Source: Pseudomonadales bacterium (lineage in GTDB: Bacteria; Pseudomonadota; Gammaproteobacteria; Pseudomonadales; Pseudohongiellaceae). From it: a DNA stretch of 64,000 nucleotides. The DNA lies in NCBI GenBank assembly GCA_012103535.1, contig WLWQ01000001.1, positions 62,001 to 126,000 on the forward strand, written 5' to 3'. This document shows, one piece after another, positions 27,636 to 35,220 of the stretch (positions within the stretch are counted from its first letter, which is position 1; each line of letters starts with the position of its first letter). The notes under the pieces were generated by a model. The model worked only from the letters and a program-made list of their open reading frames with translations. It did not search any database and had not been told where the DNA came from. The position numbers were made by a program, and so were the translations under genes.

Positions 27636-28835
27636 ATGGCAGTTAAGAGATTTTACGCAGCAGACATGCACACAGCGCTATATAAAATCCGCAATCAGTT
27701 GGGAGCGGATGCAGTAATTTTGGCCACTCGACAACTAGCAGATGGAGTTGAAGTGAGTGCAGTCGCTGGTCTCACTGACTCTGTGATTAATTCAAATCTG
27801 CTTAAATCAGAATCGAATGATTCTGGCAGCTCACTGCAGAAAGATAACTGGGCTTTGAATTCGATTAGTGGATTTGAAGAAGAACAGTCTGTGCTGCATT
27901 CGGAGTTAGGTAGTATCTGCAGCTTGTTACAAAATTGGATGGACTCCCAGGGTTGGGATAGCTTTGCGACTAAGTCACCAATGCACGCAAAGCTTTGGGA
28001 ACGATATCGGGCTATTGGTATCGAGCCAGAACACATTAACTCACTTCTCTCGGTTATTTCATCCGAACACGACGTTAAGAAGGCCTGGCAGTTAAGCCTG
28101 GCTCAATTAAGTCGGACTATCCCGGTTGCTTCGGAAGAATTAATTCAAACGGGCGGAGTATTTGCTTTTCTGGGAGCTACCGGCGTAGGCAAGACAACTA
28201 CGATAGGGAAATTAGCAACGCGCTATGTATTACAGCATGGTGCCGACAGTGTAGCGCTCGTTACAACAGACAGATATCGCATCGCTGCTCATGAACAGCT
28301 GCGGACTCTTGGAAAAATTCTGGGTCTCAGTGTTCACGCAGTAGACGATGAAAACGATCTGGAATCAGTTCTTCACAGCTTGCGCGGGAAACAACTCGTG
28401 CTAATTGATACCGCTGGAATTAACTCCACTCATAAGAATTTTAATCAGCAGTTTGAATTAATTCGCACAACTCAAACTCAAATAAAGCCGTTTTTAGTCC
28501 TCGCCGCTACTAGTCAAATTCAGGTTCAGCGAGCCGAACTGAGTGCTTATTCCGCACTTAAGCCAGTAGCAGCGATTGTTACAAAAACCGATGAAGCAGC
28601 GAGTTTGGGTGAAAGTCTGAGTCTATTAATTTCCAGTGGATTACCAATCGCCTATCAGGCTAATGGGCAATCTATTCCAGAAGATATAAGCGTTGCTAAT
28701 ACGCATCAGCTTATTAACGACGCCGTAACAATTTCACGGCAAAAACCCGTAAACAAGGAACAAATGATTGCCGGCTTTAGTGCGGTACTTGCCAACACAG
28801 GTTCTAGGGAAGCGCATGCTGCCAGTGTGAATTAG
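27636..28835 (+). CDS. flhF: FlhF, SRP-like GTPase for flagellar placement
   Basis: 399 residues. N-terminal B domain (MAVKRFYAADMHTALYKIRN), N domain, and SRP-type G domain with GATGVGKTT (180-188), TTDRYRIAAHEQL and VLIDTAG. FlhF marks the cell pole for flagellar assembly and is antagonised by FlhG, the next gene. All GTPase motifs are intact. Confidence 0.95.
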   Translation: MAVKRFYAADMHTALYKIRNQLGADAVILATRQLADGVEVSAVAGLTDSVINSNLLKSESNDSGSSLQKDNWALNSISGFEEEQSVLHSELGSICSLLQNWMDSQGWDSFATKSPMHAKLWERYRAIGIEPEHINSLLSVISSEHDVKKAWQLSLAQLSRTIPVASEELIQTGGVFAFLGATGVGKTTTIGKLATRYVLQHGADSVALVTTDRYRIAAHEQLRTLGKILGLSVHAVDDENDLESVLHSLRGKQLVLIDTAGINSTHKNFNQQFELIRTTQTQIKPFLVLAATSQIQVQRAELSAYSALKPVAAIVTKTDEAASLGESLSLLISSGLPIAYQANGQSIPEDISVANTHQLINDAVTISRQKPVNKEQMIAGFSAVLANTGSREAHAASVN

Positions 28836-28898
28836 TAAGTACTCGGTACCAGGAACGGTATTCAGGCAATCAAATGTAAACAGGAGATTGGTTCAGGG

Positions 28899-29726
28899 AT
28901 GAATAAAGGAAAACCTATACAGGTTATAGCAGTTACAGGAGGTAAGGGAGGAGTTGGTAAAATCAATCTTTCTGTGAATTTGAGTTTGGCTTTGTCCGAA
29001 CTTGATAAGCGTGTGGTACTGATGGATGTAGATTTAGGGTTAGCAAATGTTGACCTGCTATTAGGAGTGAAAGCGAATAAAAATATTTCAGATGTTCTGA
29101 CAGGGGAATGTGAGTTACAGGACATTTTGATAAACGCAACCGGGGGCATAAAAGTGATACCAGCTTCGTCTGGCACACAAGAAATGGCGTCAATGGGGCC
29201 GCAGGAACACGCTGCTCTTATTAACGCTTTCAGTAGTCTTGATGATGAGATGGATGTACTTGTTATTGACACTGCCGCAGGTATTTCCGACACGGTCATA
29301 AGTTTCGTCCGTGCTTCTCAGGAGATTATCTTGGTGGTTTGTGACGAGCCTTCATCTATTACCGATGCTTATGCGCTAATAAAAATTCTGAATCGTGATT
29401 ATGCAATACAACGATTTAGGGTTGTGGCCAATATGACAAGGTCTGATAAGGAAGGTCGGAACATATTTAATAAGCTTGTTCATGTTACGGATCGATTTTT
29501 GGATGTGAGCCTGCAGTTTGCAGGAGAAATTCCATTCGATGATTCTGTCCGTAAAGCAGTGAAAAAGCAGAAGGCTACATTAGAAGCATTCCCTGTTTGC
29601 AAATCTTCCATGGCTTACAAAAAGCTCGCCAGGACTGTTAGTGAATGGCCCGTTATGGACCAACCGCGCGGTCATATGGAGTTTTTTGTTGAGCGTTTGG
29701 TGTCGAATCCGATGAGTATGCAATGA
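28899..29726 (+). CDS. flhG: FlhG/FleN, MinD-like ATPase of flagellar number, altered Walker A
   Basis: 275 residues, FleN-like (ending RGHMEFFVERLVSN). The deviant Walker A reads TGGKGGVGKIN: residue 22 is Ile (ATC, 28962-28964) where the family has Thr or Ser, the Mg2+-coordinating hydroxyl. The signature Lys16 and P-loop Lys21 remain, as do DLGLANVDLLLG and DTAAGISD. FlhG limits flagellar number by controlling FlrA/FleQ and FlhF, and this needs ATP-dependent dimerisation. The change would be expected to weaken that. The DQAxxLR activation helix of some FlhG proteins is absent, as in FleN. Confidence 0.92.
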   Translation: MNKGKPIQVIAVTGGKGGVGKINLSVNLSLALSELDKRVVLMDVDLGLANVDLLLGVKANKNISDVLTGECELQDILINATGGIKVIPASSGTQEMASMGPQEHAALINAFSSLDDEMDVLVIDTAAGISDTVISFVRASQEIILVVCDEPSSITDAYALIKILNRDYAIQRFRVVANMTRSDKEGRNIFNKLVHVTDRFLDVSLQFAGEIPFDDSVRKAVKKQKATLEAFPVCKSSMAYKKLARTVSEWPVMDQPRGHMEFFVERLVSNPMSMQ

Positions 29727-29786
29727 ATTTTAAAAGCAGCACATGGGAAAACGCACCCGAATTAGAATAAAACGGGATGACTGATC

Positions 29787-30536
29787 ATGAGTTCAGCAAC
29801 AGGGGCTTCCGTATACAATAACCTACAGACCGATGGCGAAGTGACAGATGAACATCTGAATGAAGTGGTAGATCGTTATGCGCCACTCGTAAAACGCATC
29901 GCTCATCATCTGTTGTTAAGAATGCCAGCGAGTGTTCAGATCGATGATCTGATTCAATCTGGCATGATTGGATTGCTTGAGGCCGCAAAAAAATACGACG
30001 TGTCTAAGGGCGCGAGTTTCGAGACCTATGCAGGGATTCGAATTCGGGGCTCTATGCTCGACGAGGTTCGAAAAGGGGACTGGGCACCTCGATCTGTACA
30101 CCGAAAATCGCGAAAAGTGGCAGAAGCAATAAAAGCCATTGAAGCGCGCACAGGTAAAGATGCAAAAGACCCGGACATCGCCAAAGAGTTAGAAATTGAT
30201 CTCACTGCGTATTACGCCATTCTTCAGGATGCATCTGGATCACGTCTATTCAGTTTTGACGACATTATGGAAGGTGACGATTCGGCAATTGAGCTTGCCG
30301 CGGGAGAACTTCCAGGCCCGTGTGATGGACTGCAACGGGATACCTTTAAAGCACATCTGGCCAAGGCTATTGATGGCTTGCCCGACAGAGAGAAATTGGT
30401 TTTGGCACTTTATTATGATGAAGAGCTAAACCTTAAAGAGATCGGCGAAGTGATCGGCGTTAGTGAATCTCGTGTAAGCCAAATTCACAGCCAGGCAGCA
30501 ATGCGATTGCGAGCACGCCTATCGGAATGGAACTAA
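29787..30536 (+). CDS. fliA: FliA, flagellar sigma-28 factor
   Basis: 249 residues. Region 2 (YAPLVKRIAHHLLLRMPASV, IDDLIQSGMIGLLEAAKKYD), the RIRGSMLDEVRKGDW segment typical of FliA, and region 4 (LVLALYYDEELNLKEIGEVI with HTH). It transcribes late flagellar genes and is held by FlgM until the hook is complete. It is followed not by cheY, as in most relatives, but directly by the DUF2802 gene. Confidence 0.96.
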   Translation: MSSATGASVYNNLQTDGEVTDEHLNEVVDRYAPLVKRIAHHLLLRMPASVQIDDLIQSGMIGLLEAAKKYDVSKGASFETYAGIRIRGSMLDEVRKGDWAPRSVHRKSRKVAEAIKAIEARTGKDAKDPDIAKELEIDLTAYYAILQDASGSRLFSFDDIMEGDDSAIELAAGELPGPCDGLQRDTFKAHLAKAIDGLPDREKLVLALYYDEELNLKEIGEVIGVSESRVSQIHSQAAMRLRARLSEWN

Positions 30537-30542
30537 GTTAAC

Positions 30543-30564
30543 GCTGCGGCAGGATCGCCGCAGC
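30543..30564. repeat. Strong stem-loop between fliA and the DUF2802 gene
   Basis: GCTGCGGC (30543-30550), a 6-base loop AGGATC, and GCCGCAGC (30557-30564): a perfect GC-rich 8-bp stem immediately after the fliA stop. There is no T-run, so it is not a standard terminator. It lies exactly at the junction where a chemotaxis block is usually found. Confidence 0.7.
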
Positions 30565-30584
30565 CCTGAGTCAAGGAGAGACCC

Positions 30585-30983
30585 ATGTCTACATATTTTA
30601 CTGATTCTTTCTTCTATTTATTACTTGCTATAAATGCATCTGTGATTTGCTTGATGCTAATAAGCAAGGTGCGGCGCTTGCAGCTTCAAATAACTAAATT
30701 GGAAAATGCTTATCGCGCTGAAGTCGCTCGACTACATAAAAACTTTCATGGCGTGCTGAGTCGCCTGCAATTAGCGGAAGAGCAAATCGACCATACGGCA
30801 CAGAGACAAGATCAGATACCAACTAATAAATCCGTAGAAACTAACTTCAATCAAGCGACAAGACTATTGGATATGGGCGTGGACTCTGAGCAGTTGTCAC
30901 ATGGATTTGGCCTGTCTGAAGCTGAGGCGAATTTGATGTCTCTTATTCATAAGAAACAAGAAATCCTGAAAGACGTGGCTTAA
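30585..30983 (+). CDS. DUF2802 family protein
   Basis: 132 residues. One N-terminal membrane helix (about 9-27), a coiled-coil stretch (30-65), and a C-terminal DUF2802 segment (NFNQATRLLDMGVDSEQLSH, FGLSEAEANLMSLIHKK) that looks like a helix-turn-helix fold. Function is unknown in the family. In Vibrio, Shewanella and Pseudomonas the gene follows cheW at the end of the flagellar/chemotaxis cluster and precedes ccmA. Here it is 48 bases from fliA with no che genes between. A good ribosome binding site (AAGGAGAG) precedes ATG 30585. Confidence 0.82.
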   Translation: MSTYFTDSFFYLLLAINASVICLMLISKVRRLQLQITKLENAYRAEVARLHKNFHGVLSRLQLAEEQIDHTAQRQDQIPTNKSVETNFNQATRLLDMGVDSEQLSHGFGLSEAEANLMSLIHKKQEILKDVA

Positions 30984-31486
30984 ACTGCTTTACCGTAAAA
31001 TTCCTGAATTCTTAACAGCTGCAGTTGACGTGTTCGACTGCGCTCAATTGCCTGGTCTATTTCGGGGCCATAAATCTCGTACCAGCTCATTGAACCAGGT
31101 ATTTCGCCAGTAAGATGGTAGATGTTAACTTTTAGCAGACGATAAAAAAGTTGAAAGTCTTTTTCACTATTGTGTAGAAAACTGGCTGTTGCCAAAATCT
31201 GTTTTTCGCTGACTTCCAGGTCAATGCTGCCATCCATTTGTCGAATGATCGACATGTTGGCGCGAGCATCTTTCTCTATTTCTTCATACCCAGCAAAGTC
31301 ATCTCGAATTTGTTGGAGTAAGTCAGCGCCAGAGCGAGCATCCAGAGTGTCATGCAGCGTTGAGAAAGTGTAAACGCTGAAGGCTATCCCTAAAAGGTTA
31401 AACACAGTTATCACCAAGGCAGAAAGCTTTATGAGTTTGTACTTTGTGTCGAGTGAGTTTCTGCGAATGCTGATCGTGTCGGTCAT
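30980..31486 (-). CDS. Single-pass membrane protein, unknown function (paralog B)
   Basis: 168 residues. Short basic cytoplasmic N-terminus, one membrane helix (about 18-40), then ~125 mostly helical residues, presumably periplasmic. I do not recognise it. Its C-terminal half matches the neighbouring gene at 31498 in layout and residues: NSEKDFQLFYRLLKVNIYHL, SMSWYEIYGPEIDQAIERSR, TRQLQL. The pair therefore looks like an old tandem duplication. Its stop overlaps that of the DUF2802 gene on the other strand by 2 bases. The fold (membrane helix plus helical bundle) suggests a sensor-like or scaffold role, which is inference only. Confidence 0.75.
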   Translation of the reverse strand: MTDTISIRRNSLDTKYKLIKLSALVITVFNLLGIAFSVYTFSTLHDTLDARSGADLLQQIRDDFAGYEEIEKDARANMSIIRQMDGSIDLEVSEKQILATASFLHNSEKDFQLFYRLLKVNIYHLTGEIPGSMSWYEIYGPEIDQAIERSRTRQLQLLRIQEFYGKAV

Positions 31487-31497
31487 TAGTTTGCGCG

Positions 31498-32094
31498 CTA
31501 ACGTGAGGCTTCGATTACTTCAGTGGGTTCCATTTCGCTTTCCATTTCAGTATCTTCTACTTGATCGCCGGGATTTACACTGATGTTTAGTTCTCGTTGT
31601 TTACTGGTTGCGATAGCTATATCGAGTTTCGTTGAAAAATCTTCACGCCAACTGCGTGATCCACTAATCATTTCTGCCAGGCCATGAACTGCAATTTTGG
31701 AAGTTTCAAGAAAGTACTGATAATCCTGTTCCTGGTTGAGAAGGATTTGCTCTAACTCTGCGAATTTTGCCTGGTCAACACTTGGGTCGATGGCATGGAG
31801 GCGTTCACCGATGGTTTCCATCAAATGGTTATGAAATTCCACTGCCAGGTTAAGGCTTTCGTACTCATCACTTACCAACCTTGAGAGATTTGTCATCTCC
31901 ATAAGAGGTTCCTGAGTAACTGTAACGACGCGACCACTTAGGCTGACATAGGTAAATCCGGCAGTGGCTATTAGCAGAAAAGTTGTTATTCCAGCAGCTA
32001 CTATGAAATTGAACTGTCCCTTGGCCTTGGATTCCAGTAATTCCAGGGGATCCTGCTCAGTGCTTTGTTCTTCTTGAGTCTCTTCTTCAGCCAT
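31498..32094 (-). CDS. Single-pass membrane protein, unknown function (paralog A)
   Basis: 198 residues. A Glu/Gln-rich cytoplasmic N-terminus (1-30), one membrane helix (about 31-53), then a helical domain with NQEQDYQYFLETSKIAVHGL, SRSWREDFSTKLDIAIATSK and QREL, and an acidic C-terminal tail. It is a paralog of the gene 11 bases downstream, and the two are probably one operon read away from ccmA. I do not recognise a named family. In relatives this position, between fliA and ccmA, is held by che genes on the other strand, so the pair is likely a replacement or insertion. Confidence 0.75.
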   Translation of the reverse strand: MAEEETQEEQSTEQDPLELLESKAKGQFNFIVAAGITTFLLIATAGFTYVSLSGRVVTVTQEPLMEMTNLSRLVSDEYESLNLAVEFHNHLMETIGERLHAIDPSVDQAKFAELEQILLNQEQDYQYFLETSKIAVHGLAEMISGSRSWREDFSTKLDIAIATSKQRELNISVNPGDQVEDTEMESEMEPTEVIEASR

Positions 32095-32217
32095 TGCAAT
32101 ACTCTCGCGTAATCCGCTTCTTTAAGCATAGTAGAAGCAGCGAAAATCGTGGCTCTGCTGGCTAAAATCATCGACCCGCCGATGTAGTAAAAAGGGTGGA
32201 TTTTGGTGCTGACGGGC

Positions 32218-32223
32218 TATAAT
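32218..32223 (+). promoter_or_regulatory. Possible -10 element for the ccm operon
   Basis: A perfect TATAAT lies about 50 bases upstream of ccmA in the 177-base divergent gap. No good -35 hexamer is found at 16-18 bases, so it is only a weak candidate. Confidence 0.35.
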
Positions 32224-32271
32224 CCCGCATCTTAAGGAAATTGCTCCTGACAGGCAGTAGTCGAGTATTAG

Positions 32272-32928
32272 ATGGTAGCTGTAGAAACTGAATCCGGATT
32301 GGCAGAAACATCGAGACTTACCATGCTTAATGGCGAGTCGCTGTTTTGTGAAAGGGATGACCGCGTATTGTTCGAGAACCTGGATTTTTCCCTCCGCGAA
32401 GGGCAGGTATTGCAGATCAAAGGCTCCAACGGCAGTGGAAAAACCACCTTGTTGCGCATCCTTTGTGGCCTAAACGACAGCTATGAAGGCAAAATCTTTT
32501 GGTACGGTGATCCCATCGAAGAAAAGGTTGAGCAGTATTATTCATCCCTCATCTACATTGGTCACCGCGTTGGTGTAAACAAGGTGCTTACGCCTGTGGA
32601 AAACCTGCGATGGAGCTGCAGTTTGCAGCAGCAAGTGGCGGACGAAGAAATTTACGCTGCGCTGGCGAAAGTTGGACTCAGAGGATTTGAAGAATCTCAA
32701 TGCTTTACCTTGTCCGCCGGACAGCAGCAACGGGTTTCACTGGCAAAATTATTGTTAAGTCATGCCAAGTTGTGGGTGCTGGATGAACCGTTTACGACAT
32801 TGGATGCCAGTGGTGTAAAACAACTGGAAGGGTGGCTCAGAGATCACGCCGACAAGGGCGGGGCAGTAATGGTTACGACTCACCACAGCCTGTCGGTGAC
32901 AGATTTACAAATGCTGGATTTGGGATAG
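32272..32928 (+). CDS. ccmA: CcmA, heme export ABC ATPase
   Basis: 218 residues. Walker A GSNGSGKTT, signature LSAGQQQRVSLAKL and Walker B KLWVLDEPFTTLD are present. With CcmB and CcmC it forms the complex that loads and releases holo-CcmE in cytochrome c maturation system I. The N-terminus is about 15 residues longer than usual if ATG 32272 is used; ATG 32323 is an alternative without a ribosome binding site. Confidence 0.95.
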   Translation: MVAVETESGLAETSRLTMLNGESLFCERDDRVLFENLDFSLREGQVLQIKGSNGSGKTTLLRILCGLNDSYEGKIFWYGDPIEEKVEQYYSSLIYIGHRVGVNKVLTPVENLRWSCSLQQQVADEEIYAALAKVGLRGFEESQCFTLSAGQQQRVSLAKLLLSHAKLWVLDEPFTTLDASGVKQLEGWLRDHADKGGAVMVTTHHSLSVTDLQMLDLG

Positions 32929-32940
32929 GAACTGGTCATC

Positions 32941-33627
32941 GTGAATCAGCAGGCAACGACAGGACAGGCGTTTCGAGCAACCTTAAAAAGGGATTTAATC
33001 ATCGCCTATAAAAGGAAGAACGATTTGGTGAATCCATTTATGTTTTTCCTGATCGTAGCGACCTTGTTTCCTATCGGAATCTCTCCAGGTCCGGACCGAC
33101 TTGGAGAAATTGCAGCGGGCGTACTTTGGATATCTGCCCTGTTAGCGTCTCTGTTGGCCATGGATAATTTATATCGCAGCGATTATGAAGACGGCTCACT
33201 GGAACAACTTCTGCTCAGTCCTCATCCTTTGTACTTCCTTGTCCTGGCTAAAAACATCAGTCATTGGTTAGTCAGTGGTTTGCCGGTGGTGTTGGTTTCT
33301 CCACTGATTGCTTACATGCTTAATCTGCCCGATGCGGCCTATGCTGCGCTATTTATTACCCTCCTGCTTGGCACTCCGGTACTGAGTCTCCTGGGTTCAA
33401 TTGGCGTTGCCCTCACCGTGGGATTGGGCAGTCGCGGGCTAATTCTCGCTGTGATTACTCTGCCACTGAGTGTGCCAGTTTTAATAGCCGGAACACTGAC
33501 TGTGCAAGAGACGCTGAACGGTGCTTCCTTGGGAGGTTACCTGGCGATAATGGGAGCGATGTTATTAGCGGCACTTACCTTAGCTCCGCTGGCATCTTCC
33601 GCTGCTCTGCGTATTAGCGTGAACTAG
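32941..33627 (+). CDS. ccmB: CcmB, heme export ABC permease
   Basis: 228 residues from GTG 32941, six hydrophobic helices. Family segments FFLIVATLFPIGISPGPDRL, DYEDGSLEQLLLSPHPL and the C-terminal PLASSAALRISVN. It is the permease partner of CcmA, 12 bases downstream of it. Confidence 0.95.
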   Translation: MNQQATTGQAFRATLKRDLIIAYKRKNDLVNPFMFFLIVATLFPIGISPGPDRLGEIAAGVLWISALLASLLAMDNLYRSDYEDGSLEQLLLSPHPLYFLVLAKNISHWLVSGLPVVLVSPLIAYMLNLPDAAYAALFITLLLGTPVLSLLGSIGVALTVGLGSRGLILAVITLPLSVPVLIAGTLTVQETLNGASLGGYLAIMGAMLLAALTLAPLASSAALRISVN

Positions 33628-33670
33628 TAGCTAAATTCTATAGAAAGCGAACTAATATTGTGATTACCCC

Positions 33671-33700
33671 GTAATTACAATGAGTTACAATACGTTACAA
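33671..33700. repeat. Three TTACAA repeats on a 10-base period before ccmC
   Basis: TTACAA ends each of three successive 10-base blocks (33675-33680, 33685-33690, 33695-33700), in the 139-base gap between ccmB and ccmC. It is followed directly by a short inverted repeat GGCCC...GGGCC (33701-33717). One-turn spacing would put the copies on the same face of the helix, as for a cooperative binding site. Confidence 0.5.
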
Positions 33701-33766
33701 GGCCCGATATTGGGGCCATGGTATATTTAATCGGTCTTTTCAGGGAGCGATAGAAGCAGAAATTCT

Positions 33767-34507
33767 ATGTGGTTGTGGTTCTCGAAATTAGGATCCCCCA
33801 AGTGGTTTTATGAGCTGTCAGGTAGGTGGTTACCCTGGCTGGTCATTCCCATGGCTCTGCTGCTGATAGTAGGGATAGTTTGGGCTTTGTTGTTCGTTCC
33901 CCCTGATTACCAGCAGGGCAATACCATCCGCATCATGTATATTCATGTGCCATTCGCCAGCATCTCTCTAGCCTTCTTTCCGCTGATGGCGGTGGCTGGG
34001 ACTATAACCCTGGTATGGCGCATGAAACTGGCGGATATGGTTGCTAAACAAGCTGCGCCCTTAGGTGCCTGGTTTACCGCACTGGCTTTGGCATCGGGCT
34101 CAATTTGGGGTAGCGATATTTGGGGTACCTGGTGGATATGGGATGGCCGCCTGACTTCCATGCTCTTACAGTTCTTTCTATTAATAGGGGTGATTTCATT
34201 AAGGTCTGCGCTGGAAGATACGGATGCGGCGGCGAAAGCCTGTGCCGTACTATCGATAGTTGGTTGTATTAATGTTTTTGTGATCAAGTTTTCGGTAGAT
34301 TGGTGGAATACCCTGCATCAGCCAGCGGGTGATTTTAGTCTGTCAGATGAAGCGGCGAATCCTCCCGAGGTGTGGGTTCCGCTGGTAATCATGATAGTAG
34401 CAATATACTTATTTTTTGCAGTGAGTCTGATTTTATCCACCCGTAATGAAATACTGCAGAGAGAAAGACGGGCACAATGGGTGCAAGAATTAGTGGAGGG
34501 CCATTAG
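33767..34507 (+). CDS. ccmC: CcmC, heme-handling membrane protein
   Basis: 246 residues, six helices. It has the tryptophan-rich heme-binding loop (GSDIWGTWWIWDGRLTSMLL) and the flanking His residues in YIHVPFA and WWNTLHQPAGDF. CcmC places heme on CcmE. The 139-base gap before it is unusually long for a ccm operon and holds the phased repeats. Confidence 0.96.
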   Translation: MWLWFSKLGSPKWFYELSGRWLPWLVIPMALLLIVGIVWALLFVPPDYQQGNTIRIMYIHVPFASISLAFFPLMAVAGTITLVWRMKLADMVAKQAAPLGAWFTALALASGSIWGSDIWGTWWIWDGRLTSMLLQFFLLIGVISLRSALEDTDAAAKACAVLSIVGCINVFVIKFSVDWWNTLHQPAGDFSLSDEAANPPEVWVPLVIMIVAIYLFFAVSLILSTRNEILQRERRAQWVQELVEGH

Positions 34508-34519
34508 GCCGCGTCAACA

Positions 34520-34729
34520 ATGTTTGAAACTATACAGTTCTCCAGCTTAGGTGAATTTTTCGAAATGGGCGGCTATGCCTTTAACGTATGGTCTGTCTAT
34601 ATGTTGTTCATATTGTTCTTTTTCATCAATCTGTATTTTCCATTGCTTAAAAAGAAGCAGATCATACGTGAACAAAAACGCCGCTTAGTCGTTAGTAAAG
34701 AATCAACAATTGAAATTAGTGAAACGTAA
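34520..34729 (+). CDS. ccmD: CcmD, small heme exporter subunit
   Basis: 69 residues. One membrane helix (FNVWSVYMLFILFFFINLYF) and a basic tail (KKKQIIREQKRRL), as in CcmD. It holds CcmE in the CcmABC complex. It lies between ccmC and ccmE as expected. Confidence 0.92.
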   Translation: MFETIQFSSLGEFFEMGGYAFNVWSVYMLFILFFFINLYFPLLKKKQIIREQKRRLVVSKESTIEISET

Positions 34730-34749
34730 CGGGCCACTCGGAGAGATTT

Positions 34750-35220
34750 GTGAAACCGCATAGACAAAAAAAGTTAGGCATCATTCTTTTTATTGCCCTT
34801 GGCCTTAGCGTTTCGGTTGGATTGATCTTGTATGCCATGACTCAGAATATAAACCTGTTCTACACTCCAACTCAGGTTGCACTGGGTGAAGTGGACGTGG
34901 GACAGCGATTTCGCATTGGCGGCATGGTTAAAGAAGGCAGTCTGGTATCGGCAGACGATAGTTTACAGGTGCGATTTGAAACTACCGATTATGTTCATGC
35001 AGTGCCAATTCAATATGAAGGCATATTGCCCGATCTGTTCCGTGAAGGTCAGGGCATAGTGGCCGAAGGCACAGTCGATGTAGCGGGCGTTTTTCATGCG
35101 TCGAGAGTATTGGCAAAACATGACGAAAACTATATGTCTCAGGAAGTGAAAGCAGCCCTGGACGCTGCTGGAGTTGATACTGAAAATCATCCTACTGCCT
35201 TAGTGCAACCGGAAAGCTAA
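34750..35220 (+). CDS. ccmE: CcmE, periplasmic heme chaperone
   Basis: 156 residues from GTG 34750. Signal anchor 9-30, OB-fold domain, and the covalent heme site His124 with Tyr128 in LAKHDENYMS. It carries heme from CcmC to CcmF/H. Its stop codon abuts the ccmF start. Confidence 0.96.
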   Translation: MKPHRQKKLGIILFIALGLSVSVGLILYAMTQNINLFYTPTQVALGEVDVGQRFRIGGMVKEGSLVSADDSLQVRFETTDYVHAVPIQYEGILPDLFREGQGIVAEGTVDVAGVFHASRVLAKHDENYMSQEVKAALDAAGVDTENHPTALVQPES

